Positions 51,154 to 60,999 are shown, counted from the first letter of the stretch. The stretch: DNA of 64,000 nucleotides from JAEVLT01 sp050496765 (GCF_050496765.1 NZ_JBNWEO010000015.1:1-64000), one strand, 5' to 3'. A program made the numbers and translations. Notes: a model not told the origin generated them from the sequence alone.

Positions 51154-51921
51154 ATGGTGTTTTTGCTGATGATTGGAGCCGGGGCTTGTTTGCTTCTATC
51201 GAGAATGGTGTGGGAAGCGTTTTTAAACCGTGTGATCAAACATGAACTTGCCTTTCCTGATTTCCCGTCCACCTTAAGGGAAATTTCGATTTTTTTTATT
51301 TCTGATGTCCACCGCCGCACGATTTCAAATAAAATCATTGCGGATGTAAGCGGAAAAGCCGATTTTGTTGTCATTGGCGGGGATCTAACGGAAAAAGGAG
51401 TACCGATCCATCGCGTCCGAGCCAATCTGGAAAAATTAAAAATGCTCGGTCCGGTTTATTTTGTTTGGGGCAATAATGATTATGAGGGGGACTACCATGA
51501 ACTCGATGCTGTGTTGCTTGAAAGCGGTGTGAAAATTTTGGATAATACGGCAGTCATTTTCGAGTCGGAACAAGGCGAAAAAATCAGTCTTCTCGGAGTC
51601 GATGACTTAAATCAGCAACGGGATCGAATTGACTTAGCCCTCATGGATGCAGAAGAGGATAGTTTTAAGATCCTGGCCTGTCATTATCCAAACATTGCCG
51701 AAAAAATTTTGCCGGAGCATAAGATTCGGCTCGTACTCAGCGGCCATACGCATGGTGGTCAAATTCATCTTCTTGGCTATAGTCCGTATGAGCGGGGATC
51801 CATCAAAAAACAAAAACATACCACTTTGTTGATCAGCAATGGCTACGGAACAACCGCAGTCCCATTAAGATTAGGAGCACCTGCTGAATGCCACCTGGTT
51901 ACGATTCGAAACACCCGGTAA
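51154..51921 (+). CDS. ypbG: Metallophosphoesterase (YpbG)
   Basis: This 255-residue protein has a short N-terminal hydrophobic anchor and a calcineurin-like phosphoesterase domain: ISDVHRR (about residue 49), GGDLTEKG (about 72), GNNDYEGDYH (about 107; N replaces the usual H of GNHD), CHYPN and SGHTHGGQ. ATG 51154 follows AAGGGGCG. Placed before mecB as B. subtilis ypbG is before ypbH. Substrate unknown. Confidence 0.88.
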   Translation: MVFLLMIGAGACLLLSRMVWEAFLNRVIKHELAFPDFPSTLREISIFFISDVHRRTISNKIIADVSGKADFVVIGGDLTEKGVPIHRVRANLEKLKMLGPVYFVWGNNDYEGDYHELDAVLLESGVKILDNTAVIFESEQGEKISLLGVDDLNQQRDRIDLALMDAEEDSFKILACHYPNIAEKILPEHKIRLVLSGHTHGGQIHLLGYSPYERGSIKKQKHTTLLISNGYGTTAVPLRLGAPAECHLVTIRNTR

Positions 51922-52022
51922 AAATGTGAAGACCATGATGAATTGGTGAATAGACAATTCACCAACCTTTTGCGGTGACATAAACTAAAGATTATAGAAA
52001 TGTCACGGCAGGGGGCAAAAAT

Positions 52023-52607
52023 ATGCGGCTGGAACGCTTAACATCCAATAAAATTAAAATTTTTTTAACGACCGATGATCTTTACGACAGAGGATTGACA
52101 AAGGAAGATATTTGGGTTGATTCGATGAAATGGCGCCAACTTTTTCACGATATGCTGGAAGAAGCAAGTGAAGAATTTGATGTTGACTTTCATGGTTCTG
52201 TGGCTGTCGAGATTTTTTCGATCCAGGCTCAGGGGATGATTATGATTATTACAGTTGATGATATTGGCGGGGAAGAAGAAATGTTACTATATGACAGCTT
52301 TCTCGACATGCACGTAATGGGTGAAGAAAACGAGGGTCTTTTATATACTTTTGATAGTATTGAAGAGGTTATTGAGCTTTCCAAACGGCTGCTGCCGATG
52401 AATATTGGTGGCGGATGTTTGTACGGTTATGAAGAACGGTATTATTTATTTTTCAAGGATGTCCACCCAGATGAACTGGAAAAAACAGCTTCAATATTAT
52501 CTGAATATGGGGATGCATCAATTTTAAGCCCGCATGTTCTTTCTGAATATGGGAAAAAAATCATTGAAAATCAAGCGATAGAAACCATTTATCACTATTT
52601 TGGCTAA
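52023..52607 (+). CDS. mecB: Adaptor protein MecB (MecA family, YpbH)
   Basis: This 194-residue adaptor belongs to the MecA family. It has an N-terminal substrate-binding part (MRLERLTSNKIKIFLTTDDL, about 1-20) and a C-terminal ClpC-binding domain (about 110-194). It delivers proteins to ClpCP. MecA itself is usually encoded near spxA, whereas the copy before gudB is MecB/YpbH. Confidence 0.88.
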   Translation: MRLERLTSNKIKIFLTTDDLYDRGLTKEDIWVDSMKWRQLFHDMLEEASEEFDVDFHGSVAVEIFSIQAQGMIMIITVDDIGGEEEMLLYDSFLDMHVMGEENEGLLYTFDSIEEVIELSKRLLPMNIGGGCLYGYEERYYLFFKDVHPDELEKTASILSEYGDASILSPHVLSEYGKKIIENQAIETIYHYFG

Positions 52608-52761
52608 GGGCTCCCCTGGCTAATGCCGGTTCTATCGTTTTTTTTGTTAAAAAATAAAGGGTAGCAGCATTTTTGTACCGATCCGCAAACAGGATACAAC
52701 ACACGATGTGGCAGCGTTTACATAAACCTGTTCAAAATCGTTGAAATGTGCGTATTTCATC

Positions 52762-52789
52762 TTGCATAAATCAAGCAAACGTGTATACT
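52762..52789 (+). promoter_or_regulatory. Sigma-A promoter of gudB
   Basis: TTGCAT (52762-52767) and TATACT (52784-52789) with a 16-base spacer, 55 bases before gudB. The rest of the 52608-52843 gap shows no gene and no clear mecB terminator. Confidence 0.55.
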
Positions 52790-52843
52790 TGTGTCTGAAA
52801 GCGGACAACATTCGTAAAAGTGATTTCTTTAGGAGGTTTACAG

Positions 52844-54121
52844 ATGGTAGCCGAGAATGGTACAGAACAGCAAAATCACGAGGAAAAGCACGATGTGTTA
52901 AAGTCAACACAGACGGTTATTCATAAGGCTTTACAAAAGCTTGGTTATCCAGAAGAAGTATATGAGCTCTTAAAAGAGCCGCTGCGTATGATGACGGTGA
53001 AAATTCCCATTAGAATGGACGATGGTTCGATCAAAATTTTTACAGGCTACCGTGCCCAGCACAATGATGCAGTGGGACCGACAAAAGGTGGAATTCGCTT
53101 CCACCCGGGTGTGACAGAGAAAGAGGTAAAGGCACTTTCCATTTGGATGAGTTTAAAATGCGGTATTGTCGATTTACCTTACGGAGGAGGAAAAGGCGGC
53201 ATTGTTTGTGATCCGCGGGATATGTCCTTCCGCGAACTTGAAAGACTGAGCCGCGGCTATGTACGCGCAATCAGCCAAATCGTAGGGCCTACGAAAGATA
53301 TACCTGCACCGGATGTTTTCACAAATTCACAAATAATGGCTTGGATGATGGATGAATACAGCCGAATTGATGAATTCAACTCTCCAGGATTTATTACCGG
53401 AAAACCGCTTGTTCTTGGCGGTTCACACGGGAGAGAATCGGCAACTGCCAAAGGCGTTACCATCTGCATTCGCGAGGCTGCAAAAAGGAAAGGACTTGAG
53501 CTAAAGGGAGCCAGGGTTGTTGTCCAAGGGTTCGGTAATGCAGGAAGTTATTTGGCAAAATTTATGCACGACGCAGGCGCAAAGGTCGTTGGCATTTCGG
53601 ATGCATATGGAGCTCTTTATGATCCGGATGGCCTTGATATTGATTATCTTCTTGACAGACGTGATAGTTTTGGAACGGTTACGAAACTCTTTACTAATAC
53701 CATTACAAACAAGGAACTTTTAGAGCTTGAATGCGATATCCTCGTTCCGGCGGCAATTGAAAATCAGATCACTGAAGAAAATGCCCATAATATTCGTGCC
53801 AGCATTGTCGTTGAAGCAGCCAACGGCCCGACAACCTTGGAAGCTACTCAAATTCTGACTGACCGTGGGATATTGCTTGTTCCCGATGTGCTCGCTTCCG
53901 CTGGTGGTGTAACCGTGTCGTACTTTGAATGGGTTCAGAATAATCAGGGGTATTACTGGACAGAGGAAGAAGTAGAAGAAAGATTGGAAAAAGTGATGGT
54001 AAAGTCCTTTAAAAATATTTACGAAACAGCGCGCACCCGCAGGGTAGATATGCGCCTTGCAGCCTACATGGTTGGTGTCAAAAAAATGGCCGAAGCAAGC
54101 CGCTTCAGAGGGTGGATTTAA
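52844..54121 (+). CDS. gudB: NAD-specific glutamate dehydrogenase GudB
   Basis: This 425-residue catabolic enzyme turns glutamate into 2-oxoglutarate and ammonia. Catalytic GGGKGGI (about residues 121-127), the PAPDVFTN stretch and the Rossmann motif VVQGFGNAGSY (about 225) are clear. The laboratory strain B. subtilis 168 has a 9-bp duplication (VKAVKA) that inactivates GudB; here only one VKA is found (EKEVKALSIW), so this is the active form. ATG 52844 follows AGGAGGT. Confidence 0.95.
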   Translation: MVAENGTEQQNHEEKHDVLKSTQTVIHKALQKLGYPEEVYELLKEPLRMMTVKIPIRMDDGSIKIFTGYRAQHNDAVGPTKGGIRFHPGVTEKEVKALSIWMSLKCGIVDLPYGGGKGGIVCDPRDMSFRELERLSRGYVRAISQIVGPTKDIPAPDVFTNSQIMAWMMDEYSRIDEFNSPGFITGKPLVLGGSHGRESATAKGVTICIREAAKRKGLELKGARVVVQGFGNAGSYLAKFMHDAGAKVVGISDAYGALYDPDGLDIDYLLDRRDSFGTVTKLFTNTITNKELLELECDILVPAAIENQITEENAHNIRASIVVEAANGPTTLEATQILTDRGILLVPDVLASAGGVTVSYFEWVQNNQGYYWTEEEVEERLEKVMVKSFKNIYETARTRRVDMRLAAYMVGVKKMAEASRFRGWI

Positions 54122-54168
54122 AGCTTGTAAATATTCGGCACCATATCCATTGAAACGAAGTCTTAAAT

Positions 54169-54197
54169 CTCCTATCATTAAATGATGGGAGTTTTTT
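54169..54197 (+). terminator. Intrinsic terminator after gudB
   Basis: CTCCTATCATT pairs with AATGATGGGAG (one wobble), then TTTTTT. Confidence 0.8.
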
Positions 54198-54217
54198 ATT
54201 TTCAAGGAGTGATTGAA

Positions 54218-55189
54218 ATGAAGCATGAAGAGGTTATTATAATTGGCGCGGGACCATGCGGTATGGCGGCAGCCATTGCTTTACAAGAGATCGGGAAAAA
54301 CCCGTTAATCATTGAAAAAGGAAATATTGTGAATGCAATTTACAGCTACCCAACACATCAGACTTTTTTCAGCACAAGTGAGAAACTGGAGATTGGCGAC
54401 ATCCCGTTTGTTACTGAAACATATAAGCCTAAACGGAACCAAGCACTTGTCTACTATCGCGAAGTGGCACTAAGAAAGCAGCTGCGCATCCATTCTTTCG
54501 AAAAAGTCAATAAAGTGGAAAAAAATAGAGACTTTTTCGAAGTCATAACAGACAAGGGAATTTACATTGCTTCCTATGTTGTCGTTGCCACAGGCTATTA
54601 CGACCATCCAAACGAGATGGGCGTTCCAGGTGAAGAACTGCCAAAGGTCAGCCACTATTTTAAAGAAGCACACCCTTATTTTGATCAAGATGTTTGTGTC
54701 ATCGGCGGGAAAAATTCAAGCGTTGATGCAGCAATTGAGCTTGTAAAAGCTGGAGCGAGAGTGACGGTGTTGTACCGGGGAAGCAGTTACTCGAGTAGCA
54801 TAAAACCGTGGATACTCCCGGAGTTTGAGTCCCTTGTTCGAAATGAAAAAATAGCAATGGAATTTTCGGCGGAGGTGATTCGAATTACGGAAGATAAGGT
54901 TTATTATACAAAGGATGGAAAAGAAAAGGTCATTGCGAATGATTTTGTGTTTGCGATGACTGGCTACCACCCGGATCATCCGTTTTTAAAAGAAATGGGG
55001 ATCTCGATTGACGAAGAGACTGGAAGACCTGTGTATGACCAAGAGACAATGGAAACAACTATTGAAGGCATTTTTATTGCCGGGGTTATTGCGGCTGGAA
55101 ACAATGCCAATGAAATTTTTATCGAAAATGGCCGCTTCCATGGCGAACAAATAGCCAAAGCCATTGCCGCAAAAGAGTTGAAAAAATAA
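54218..55189 (+). CDS. ypdA: Bacillithiol disulfide reductase YpdA
   Basis: This 323-residue FAD/NADPH oxidoreductase has GAGPCGMAAA (about residues 9-18, with the conserved cysteine C13) for FAD, a second Rossmann motif VIGGKNSSVDAAIELV (about 170) for NADPH, and a C-terminal FIAGVIAAGNNANEIFIENGR. YpdA reduces oxidised bacillithiol. It lacks the CxxC of thioredoxin reductase. ATG 54218 follows AAGGAGTG. Confidence 0.93.
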   Translation: MKHEEVIIIGAGPCGMAAAIALQEIGKNPLIIEKGNIVNAIYSYPTHQTFFSTSEKLEIGDIPFVTETYKPKRNQALVYYREVALRKQLRIHSFEKVNKVEKNRDFFEVITDKGIYIASYVVVATGYYDHPNEMGVPGEELPKVSHYFKEAHPYFDQDVCVIGGKNSSVDAAIELVKAGARVTVLYRGSSYSSSIKPWILPEFESLVRNEKIAMEFSAEVIRITEDKVYYTKDGKEKVIANDFVFAMTGYHPDHPFLKEMGISIDEETGRPVYDQETMETTIEGIFIAGVIAAGNNANEIFIENGRFHGEQIAKAIAAKELKK

Positions 55190-55266
55190 GCACCGTGGGG
55201 AACTTTCGAACCGAATCGCGGGCTTGCAAGCAAAAACTAACAAGGAAAATTAAGGAAAGATAGCTG

Positions 55267-56232
55267 GTGAGAAAATTGAAAAAAGTTATTTTATTAACAA
55301 CCGGTGGAACCATCGCAAGCAAACCGAATAAAGAATCAGGTAAATTAGCGTCAGGAGCTATTACTGGAGAAGAATTGGCGTCTATGTGCCAGCTCCCGGA
55401 AAATATTGAAGTGATTATTGAATCGGTTTTTCAAAAACCTAGTATGCATATTACATTTGACGACTGGATTGTGTTAAAAAAGAAAATTGAAGGTTATTTT
55501 CGAGACCAAAATGTTTCTGGTGTTGTTGTAACGCATGGAACAGATACAATGGAGGAGACTGCCTACTTCCTTGACTTAACCATCCAGGATGATCGGCCTG
55601 TTGTTGTTACAGGCTCACAGCGCTCACCAGAAGACTTGGGCAGCGATGTCTACATCAATTTGCGCCATGCTATTTTTTCTGCTTGTGCAGATGATCTGAA
55701 GGGTGCAGGAACGGTTGTTGTATTTAATGAACGGATCTTTGCCGCGAGGTATGTAAAAAAAGAGCATGCTTCAAATATCCAAGGATTTAACGCTTTTGGA
55801 TTTGGTTATTTGGGGATCATTGATAACGATGAAGTCCATGTCTTCCAGAAACCAATAAAACGTGAATTTTATTCCATTCAATCAGCGATTCCAGCTGTAG
55901 ATATTATTAAATGCTATATCAATTCAGATGGAAAGTTTATTAAGGCTGCAAGGGAGGCTGGAGTAAAAGGAATGATCCTTGAAGGGGTCGGCCGCGGGCA
56001 AGTTCACCCGGATATGGTTGAGGAGATTGAAAAAGCGATCCAAGCAGGGATAAAAATCGTGATCACAACAAGTGCAGAGGAAGGGGCTGTCTACACAACA
56101 TACGACTACGAAGGCAGCGCATATGATTTATATAAAAAAGGCGTCATCCTTGGCAGTGACAGCGATTCAAAAAAAGCAAGAATAAAACTGGCAACAGCAC
56201 TAGCGAGTGGGGTTGAGGCTATCAAGTTTTAA
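55267..56232 (+). CDS. ansA: L-asparaginase, cytoplasmic
   Basis: This 321-residue enzyme converts asparagine to aspartate and ammonia. Catalytic motifs TTGGTIAS (T in residue 12 area), VVTHGTDTMEETA (about 87-99) and the distal lysine region AARYVKKEH are present. No signal peptide. It starts with GTG 55267 (AAGGAAAG 7 bases upstream), TTG 55276 being possible. Stands alone with terminator; no ansB/ansR partner is next to it. Confidence 0.9.
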   Translation: MRKLKKVILLTTGGTIASKPNKESGKLASGAITGEELASMCQLPENIEVIIESVFQKPSMHITFDDWIVLKKKIEGYFRDQNVSGVVVTHGTDTMEETAYFLDLTIQDDRPVVVTGSQRSPEDLGSDVYINLRHAIFSACADDLKGAGTVVVFNERIFAARYVKKEHASNIQGFNAFGFGYLGIIDNDEVHVFQKPIKREFYSIQSAIPAVDIIKCYINSDGKFIKAAREAGVKGMILEGVGRGQVHPDMVEEIEKAIQAGIKIVITTSAEEGAVYTTYDYEGSAYDLYKKGVILGSDSDSKKARIKLATALASGVEAIKF

Positions 56233-56244
56233 TTTTTTTTTAGG

Positions 56245-56278
56245 AAACTCTTCATTTCGAAAATGAAGAGTTTTTTTT
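56245..56278 (+). terminator. Intrinsic terminator after ansA
   Basis: AAACTCTTCATTT (56245-56257) pairs perfectly with AAATGAAGAGTTT (56261-56273), followed by more T residues. Confidence 0.85.
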
Positions 56279-56349
56279 GAATAAAATTTCCTGCCAAACA
56301 AAAAATAGGATCATTGAACAAAAGTTTTACATCATGGGGGTTGCTTTGC

Positions 56350-57195
56350 ATGAATCGGAAACAAATCATACTCAAGTTATTCATTCTTTTCTCCCTTTGT
56401 GTGCTGCCGTTTACAATGCTCGCGGAACGAAACAAAGTCTATGCCTTTACAAATCAAGTAATCCAGCGTGGTGCAGTTGGGGACGATGTGATTGAGCTTC
56501 AATCAAGACTCCAATACATTGGTTATTTTAAAGGTCAAATTGACGGCGTATTTGGCTGGGGAACCTATTGGGCGTTAAGAAATTTTCAAAAGGAATACGG
56601 TCTGCCAGTTGATGGCCTTGCAGGCGCAGATACAAAAGCAAAACTTGTTAAAGCGAGTAAATATAATGAACAGTTTGTTAAAAACCAAGTCCGCCAAGGA
56701 AAGAAATTCACCTATTATGGCGGTGTGGACTTAAAAAAGCAAACATCGCCAAATGCCAACAAGAATGCAAATAACAATCAATCTGCAAACCAAGCGCCAA
56801 AGCCGAACAAACCAACCGCTGCCAATACACCGAACGGCTTCTCGCAAAACGATATTCAACTAATGGCAAATGCAGTACACGGTGAATCAAGGGGCGAACC
56901 CTATATTGGCCAAGTAGCTGTTGCAGCTGTCATTTTAAACCGCGTTAAAAGCCCATCTTTTCCAAACACAGTTTCAGGGGTCATTTTTGAGCCAGGTGCC
57001 TTCACGGCGGTTGCGGATGGGCAAATTTGGCTTACTCCGAATGAAACTTCGAAAAAAGCGGTGTTGGACGCAATCAACGGCTGGGATCCTTCAGGTGATG
57101 CGTTGTATTATTTTAATCCAGCTACGGCCACAAGCCCTTGGATCTGGAGCAGGCCGCAAATCAAAAAAATTGGCAAACATATATTCTGTAAGTAA
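56350..57195 (+). CDS. sleB: Spore cortex-lytic enzyme SleB
   Basis: This 281-residue lytic transglycosylase opens the spore cortex at germination. It has a signal peptide (about residues 1-32), a PG_binding_1 domain (about 38-95), a linker rich in N, K, P and Q, and a Hydrolase_2 domain (about 160-281) with the catalytic glutamate in HGESRGEPYIG. ATG 56350 follows GGGGGT; the TTG at 56314 lacks a ribosome binding site. Confidence 0.94.
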   Translation: MNRKQIILKLFILFSLCVLPFTMLAERNKVYAFTNQVIQRGAVGDDVIELQSRLQYIGYFKGQIDGVFGWGTYWALRNFQKEYGLPVDGLAGADTKAKLVKASKYNEQFVKNQVRQGKKFTYYGGVDLKKQTSPNANKNANNNQSANQAPKPNKPTAANTPNGFSQNDIQLMANAVHGESRGEPYIGQVAVAAVILNRVKSPSFPNTVSGVIFEPGAFTAVADGQIWLTPNETSKKAVLDAINGWDPSGDALYYFNPATATSPWIWSRPQIKKIGKHIFCK

Positions 57196-57208
57196 GAGGT
57201 GAACTATT

Positions 57209-58558
57209 TTGATTAGAGGAATTTTAATCGGCATTCTTGCTCTTGGTGTTGCGGGTACGGCCTACTGGGGTTACCAGGAGCATCGGGATAAAAATGCGGT
57301 CCTGTTAAATGCTGAAAATAACTATCAACGGGCATTTCATGATTTAACCTATCAAGTCGATTTGCTTCATGACAAAATCGGCACGACGCTGGCGATGAAT
57401 TCGCGGAAGTCGCTTTCTCCGGCACTTGCCGAAGTTTGGCGAATCACTTCGCAAGCACACGGGGATGTAGGGCAATTGCCGCTAACCTTGCTGCCGTTTA
57501 ATAAAACAGAAGAATTTCTGGCGAATATCGGAACTTTTAGTTATAAAACAGCGGTTCGCGATTTGGATAAAACGCCGCTTTCAGATCAGGAATACAAGAC
57601 ATTGCAAACCCTTTATAAACAATCCGGGGATATTCAAAATGAGCTCCGCAATGTTCAACATATGGTTTTAAAAAATAATCTGCGCTGGATGGACGTGGAA
57701 ATGGCGCTCGCTTCAGGCAAGGAAGCAGCGGATAATACGATCATTGATGGATTCAAGACAGTTGAAAAAACCGTTTCCGGCTATGATGAAACGAATTTTG
57801 GTCCAACGATGACCAATATGAAGAAAACAGATCTAAATTATAAAAAAGTCCAAGGCAAAAGAATTTCTCGTACAGAGGCTGTAAAGATTGCAAAGCAATA
57901 TTTGCACTTCGATGGAGATACAAAGGTAAAAGTAACGGAAAACGGCAAAGGTTCGAATTATGGTTTTTATAGCATTGCTTTAAAAAACACAAATACTGGG
58001 ATGGAAGCCAGCATGGATCTAACAAAAAAAGGTGGACACCCGATTTGGTTTATCAATGCAAGGGATGTAAAAAAACAATCGATCAGCTTAAATGAAGCAA
58101 GTAAAAAGGCGGTTGATTTTTTGCAGCAAGCCGGTTTTAAAGGGTTGGAACTATACGAGAGCACACAGTATGACAATATAGGTGTTTTCAATTATGTTAC
58201 AAAGCAAAACAATGTGCGGATTTATCCTGAAGCGATTAAACTGAAAGTTGCGTTAGACGATGGAAGTATTATCGGTTTTTCGGCTGAAGAATACTTAAAA
58301 TCATTGCAGAAAAGAAAACTTCCTGCGCCTGCAATGACAATTGAGCAAGCGCGGACAAAGTTAAATCCCGGCTTGAAAGTCATGGAGGAAGGACAGGCGG
58401 TAATCGTAAATGATTTAAATGAAGAAGTTCTTTGTTATGAGTTTTTAGGCACGATTGGCGAAGATACGTACCGGATTTTTATCAATGCGAATACAGGCCA
58501 AGAAGAACAAGTTGTAAAATTAAAAAATGCTGAAGCCGTTTATAAGGATGTTCTCTAG
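57209..58558 (+). CDS. ypeB: Germination protein YpeB
   Basis: This 449-residue spore membrane protein has one N-terminal anchor (about residues 3-20), a helical N-terminal domain and three PepSY-like repeats in the C-terminal half. It is needed to place and stabilise SleB in the spore. Starts with TTG (AGAGGTGA upstream), 13 bases after sleB. Confidence 0.94.
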   Translation: MIRGILIGILALGVAGTAYWGYQEHRDKNAVLLNAENNYQRAFHDLTYQVDLLHDKIGTTLAMNSRKSLSPALAEVWRITSQAHGDVGQLPLTLLPFNKTEEFLANIGTFSYKTAVRDLDKTPLSDQEYKTLQTLYKQSGDIQNELRNVQHMVLKNNLRWMDVEMALASGKEAADNTIIDGFKTVEKTVSGYDETNFGPTMTNMKKTDLNYKKVQGKRISRTEAVKIAKQYLHFDGDTKVKVTENGKGSNYGFYSIALKNTNTGMEASMDLTKKGGHPIWFINARDVKKQSISLNEASKKAVDFLQQAGFKGLELYESTQYDNIGVFNYVTKQNNVRIYPEAIKLKVALDDGSIIGFSAEEYLKSLQKRKLPAPAMTIEQARTKLNPGLKVMEEGQAVIVNDLNEEVLCYEFLGTIGEDTYRIFINANTGQEEQVVKLKNAEAVYKDVL

Positions 58559-58592
58559 GAGAAGCAAGAAGTGCTTTTCCTTTTTTTTTTTA
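58557..58592 (+). terminator. Intrinsic terminator after ypeB
   Basis: AGGAGAAGC pairs with GCTTTTCCT (one wobble) and a long T-run follows; the stem begins in the stop codon. Confidence 0.8.
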
Positions 58593-58639
58593 ATGTAATA
58601 ATAAGGATGCAGGATGGGGGAAGGAAGTGATGGTACGCC

Positions 58640-59302
58640 ATGATCCAAATTGGCGATAGTTTAACATTGGAACTGAAAAATGCGGAGCAGGTTGAAAAGC
58701 TGAAATGCCGCATAGTCGATCGCAAAGACAACTTGCTTTATATAGACTATCCAATTAATTTACGTACAAACAAAACGGCTTTTTTATTTGACGGAACTCA
58801 GTTGAATGCCACGTTCATTGACCAAGATGGAACCTCTGTTTATTTGTTTAAATCGGAGATTGTCGGACGGGTGAAAATCAATATTCCAATGCTTGTTCTT
58901 ACGTATCCGGGTTCAGATGGTTTAATCAAAATTCAGCGAAGGAACTATGTTCGAATTGAAGCGGCAGTGGATGTTGCGATCCATCCATTGGGAAATGAAT
59001 TCGAACCGTTTACTGCCGTTACGGATGATATTAGCGCAGGGGGCGCTGCTGTGTTGATTCCGCATGAAATAACGCTGCAACCGGATATGATGGTTAAAAC
59101 ATGGATTGTACTTCTATTACAAAATGGAGAATTCCATTATCTGTCGCTTCGAAGCCGAATTGTCAGAGTCATCCGCTATAACGAGACGATGAACAAACTT
59201 TCATTGCAATTTAATGACATATCCAATATGGAGCGGCAACTGCTGCTTCGTTTTTGCTTTGAACGGCAGCTTGAAATCAAGAAGAAGGGGCTTCTCACCT
59301 AG
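58640..59302 (+). CDS. ypfA: c-di-GMP-binding PilZ protein (YpfA / DgrA / MotI)
   Basis: This 220-residue protein has a YcgR-type N-terminal domain (about residues 1-95) and a PilZ domain (about 98-215) with the c-di-GMP motifs RRNYVR and DDISAGG. The B. subtilis homologue, DgrA/MotI, stops the flagellar motor by binding MotA. It should act as a motility brake here. No flagellar genes are in the window. Confidence 0.9.
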   Translation: MIQIGDSLTLELKNAEQVEKLKCRIVDRKDNLLYIDYPINLRTNKTAFLFDGTQLNATFIDQDGTSVYLFKSEIVGRVKINIPMLVLTYPGSDGLIKIQRRNYVRIEAAVDVAIHPLGNEFEPFTAVTDDISAGGAAVLIPHEITLQPDMMVKTWIVLLLQNGEFHYLSLRSRIVRVIRYNETMNKLSLQFNDISNMERQLLLRFCFERQLEIKKKGLLT

Positions 59303-59358
59303 AATAAAAACGCCATCGGGTTGAATAATAGAAATAGATTAAGTGGCGGGGTGTTCGC

Positions 59359-59538
59359 ATGAAAACAGTTGAGAGAATCATGATAAAAGTTGTGATCATT
59401 CAATTTGGTGTTCTTTTGTTTTCACAATGGTTTTTTCATCAGGTGAATGCTTTTCCGAAATTGACGCAAATGGCAAAATATGAAGGGGTAAACGAAAATA
59501 CCAAGGTGGAAATCCTTGAAACGTTTAAGCGAAAATAA
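59359..59538 (+). CDS. ypfB: YpfB-like small membrane protein (DUF5359)
   Basis: This 59-residue protein has one N-terminal hydrophobic helix (about residues 8-25, IKVVIIQFGVLLFSQWFF) and a polar tail. GGCGGGG is 7 bases before the ATG. Located between ypfA and cmk, as ypfB is in B. subtilis. Function unknown. Confidence 0.75.
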   Translation: MKTVERIMIKVVIIQFGVLLFSQWFFHQVNAFPKLTQMAKYEGVNENTKVEILETFKRK

Positions 59539-59728
59539 ATTTGACACTTTTTGAATAAGGGCAAGCGAAAAAAGACAGGTTCATTTGTTCTTATGGTACA
59601 ATAAATAACGGGATACATAAGTGAGCTTTTTTGCGTTTTCTTTCTAAATGATTCTGTATATTTTTGCTTCAGACAAATGGGAAAAGCCGTAAAAAGTGTT
59701 TGACTAGCTTTTGAATTTAGGAGGAACT

Positions 59729-60409
59729 ATGGAGAAAAAATTATCCATTGCAATAGATGGCCCGGCAGCTGCCGGAAAAAGCACTGTAGCGAAAATTGTT
59801 GCTGAAAAATTGGCTTATATTTATATCGATACGGGTGCGATGTACCGGGCTTTAACATATAAAGCAATTGCCGACCATGTGAACCTTGAGGATGAAAATG
59901 CTTTATTAAATGCATTGCTTGCCATCGATATTCAGCTCGTTCCATCTGAAAACGGCCAGCTTGTTTATGTGGATCATCAAGATGTTACAATGGCAATTCG
60001 AACGAGTGAAGTGACCAATTCTGTTTCGCTTGTGGCCAAACAAGAGAAAGTCCGGAAAGAAATGGTGAAAAGGCAACAGGAATTTGCCAAAGAAGGCGGA
60101 GTTGTGATGGATGGCAGAGATATTGGCACCTATGTTTTGCCGCATGCGGAAGTAAAAATCTTCTTACTTGCCAGTGTCGAGGAACGGGCGAAACGCCGCC
60201 ATGAGGAAAACATTCAAAAAGGATTTTCTTCCAATCTTGAACAGTTGAAGGATGAAATTGCTAAACGGGATCAGATTGATTCAGAACGGGAATTTGCCCC
60301 CTTAAAAAAAGCTGATGATGCAGTCGCAATTGACACCACGTCGCTTACCATTTCCGATGTTGTTGGAAAAATAATGGCCATTGTGTATGAAAGGATGGAA
60401 AATGAATGA
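59729..60409 (+). CDS. cmk: Cytidylate kinase
   Basis: This 226-residue enzyme phosphorylates CMP and dCMP. P-loop GPAAAGKS (residues 11-18), the CMP-binding TGAMYRALT region and the VVMDGRDIGTYV segment are present. ATG 59729 follows AGGAGG by 4 bases. Its last codons overlap plsC by ATGA. Confidence 0.95.
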   Translation: MEKKLSIAIDGPAAAGKSTVAKIVAEKLAYIYIDTGAMYRALTYKAIADHVNLEDENALLNALLAIDIQLVPSENGQLVYVDHQDVTMAIRTSEVTNSVSLVAKQEKVRKEMVKRQQEFAKEGGVVMDGRDIGTYVLPHAEVKIFLLASVEERAKRRHEENIQKGFSSNLEQLKDEIAKRDQIDSEREFAPLKKADDAVAIDTTSLTISDVVGKIMAIVYERMENE

Positions 60410-60999
60410 CCTTTTATTCATTTGCACGATCGGTTGTTAAATCGATTTTCACGCCTCTATTTCGCATTGAAATTATTGGACTGGAAAATTTTCCGAAAGA
60501 AGGGGGGGTGCTTCTCTGCACGAACCATATCCATAATTTTGATCCGCCGGTAGTCGGAATCACGACACCAAGACCCGTTTATTTTATGGCAAAAGAAGAG
60601 TTGTTCAACGTTCCTGTACTAGGTGGAATCGTTGGAAAATGCAATGCTTTTCCGGTGAAAAGAGGAATGAGTGACCGTGAAGCGTTACGAAAAGGTTTAA
60701 ATGTATTGAAAGAAGGGCATGTATTAGGGTTGTTCCCGGAAGGAACAAGAAGCAAGACAGGCGAACTAGGAAAGGGTCTCGCTGGAGCGGGCTTTTTTGC
60801 ATTGCGTTCACAGGCAGCAGTTGTTCCTTGTGCGATCATCGGTCCATATAAGGCTTTCCGGAAACTAAAAGTCGTTTATGGAAAACCGATTGAGATGGAT
60901 GAATTAAGAAAAAACAGGGCGTCGGCGGAAGAAGCGACTGAATTAATTATGTCCGAAATTCATAAACTTATTACTGGGCATAAACAGTTTTCTGCTTGA
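60406..60999 (+). CDS. plsC: 1-acyl-sn-glycerol-3-phosphate acyltransferase
   Basis: This 197-residue acyltransferase has the HX4D-type motif NHIHNFDPP (about residues 40-48) and FPEGTRSKTG (about 109-118). It makes phosphatidic acid at the membrane. It is coupled to cmk by ATGA. B. subtilis 168 lacks it here, but other Bacillaceae have the order cmk-plsC-ypfD. Confidence 0.9.
   Translation: MTFYSFARSVVKSIFTPLFRIEIIGLENFPKEGGVLLCTNHIHNFDPPVVGITTPRPVYFMAKEELFNVPVLGGIVGKCNAFPVKRGMSDREALRKGLNVLKEGHVLGLFPEGTRSKTGELGKGLAGAGFFALRSQAAVVPCAIIGPYKAFRKLKVVYGKPIEMDELRKNRASAEEATELIMSEIHKLITGHKQFSA

Noticed and set aside
51945..51963. GGTGAAT/ATTCACC inverted repeat between ypbG and mecB
   Set aside because: Possibly a weak terminator, but the T-run is short and interrupted; not strong enough to list.
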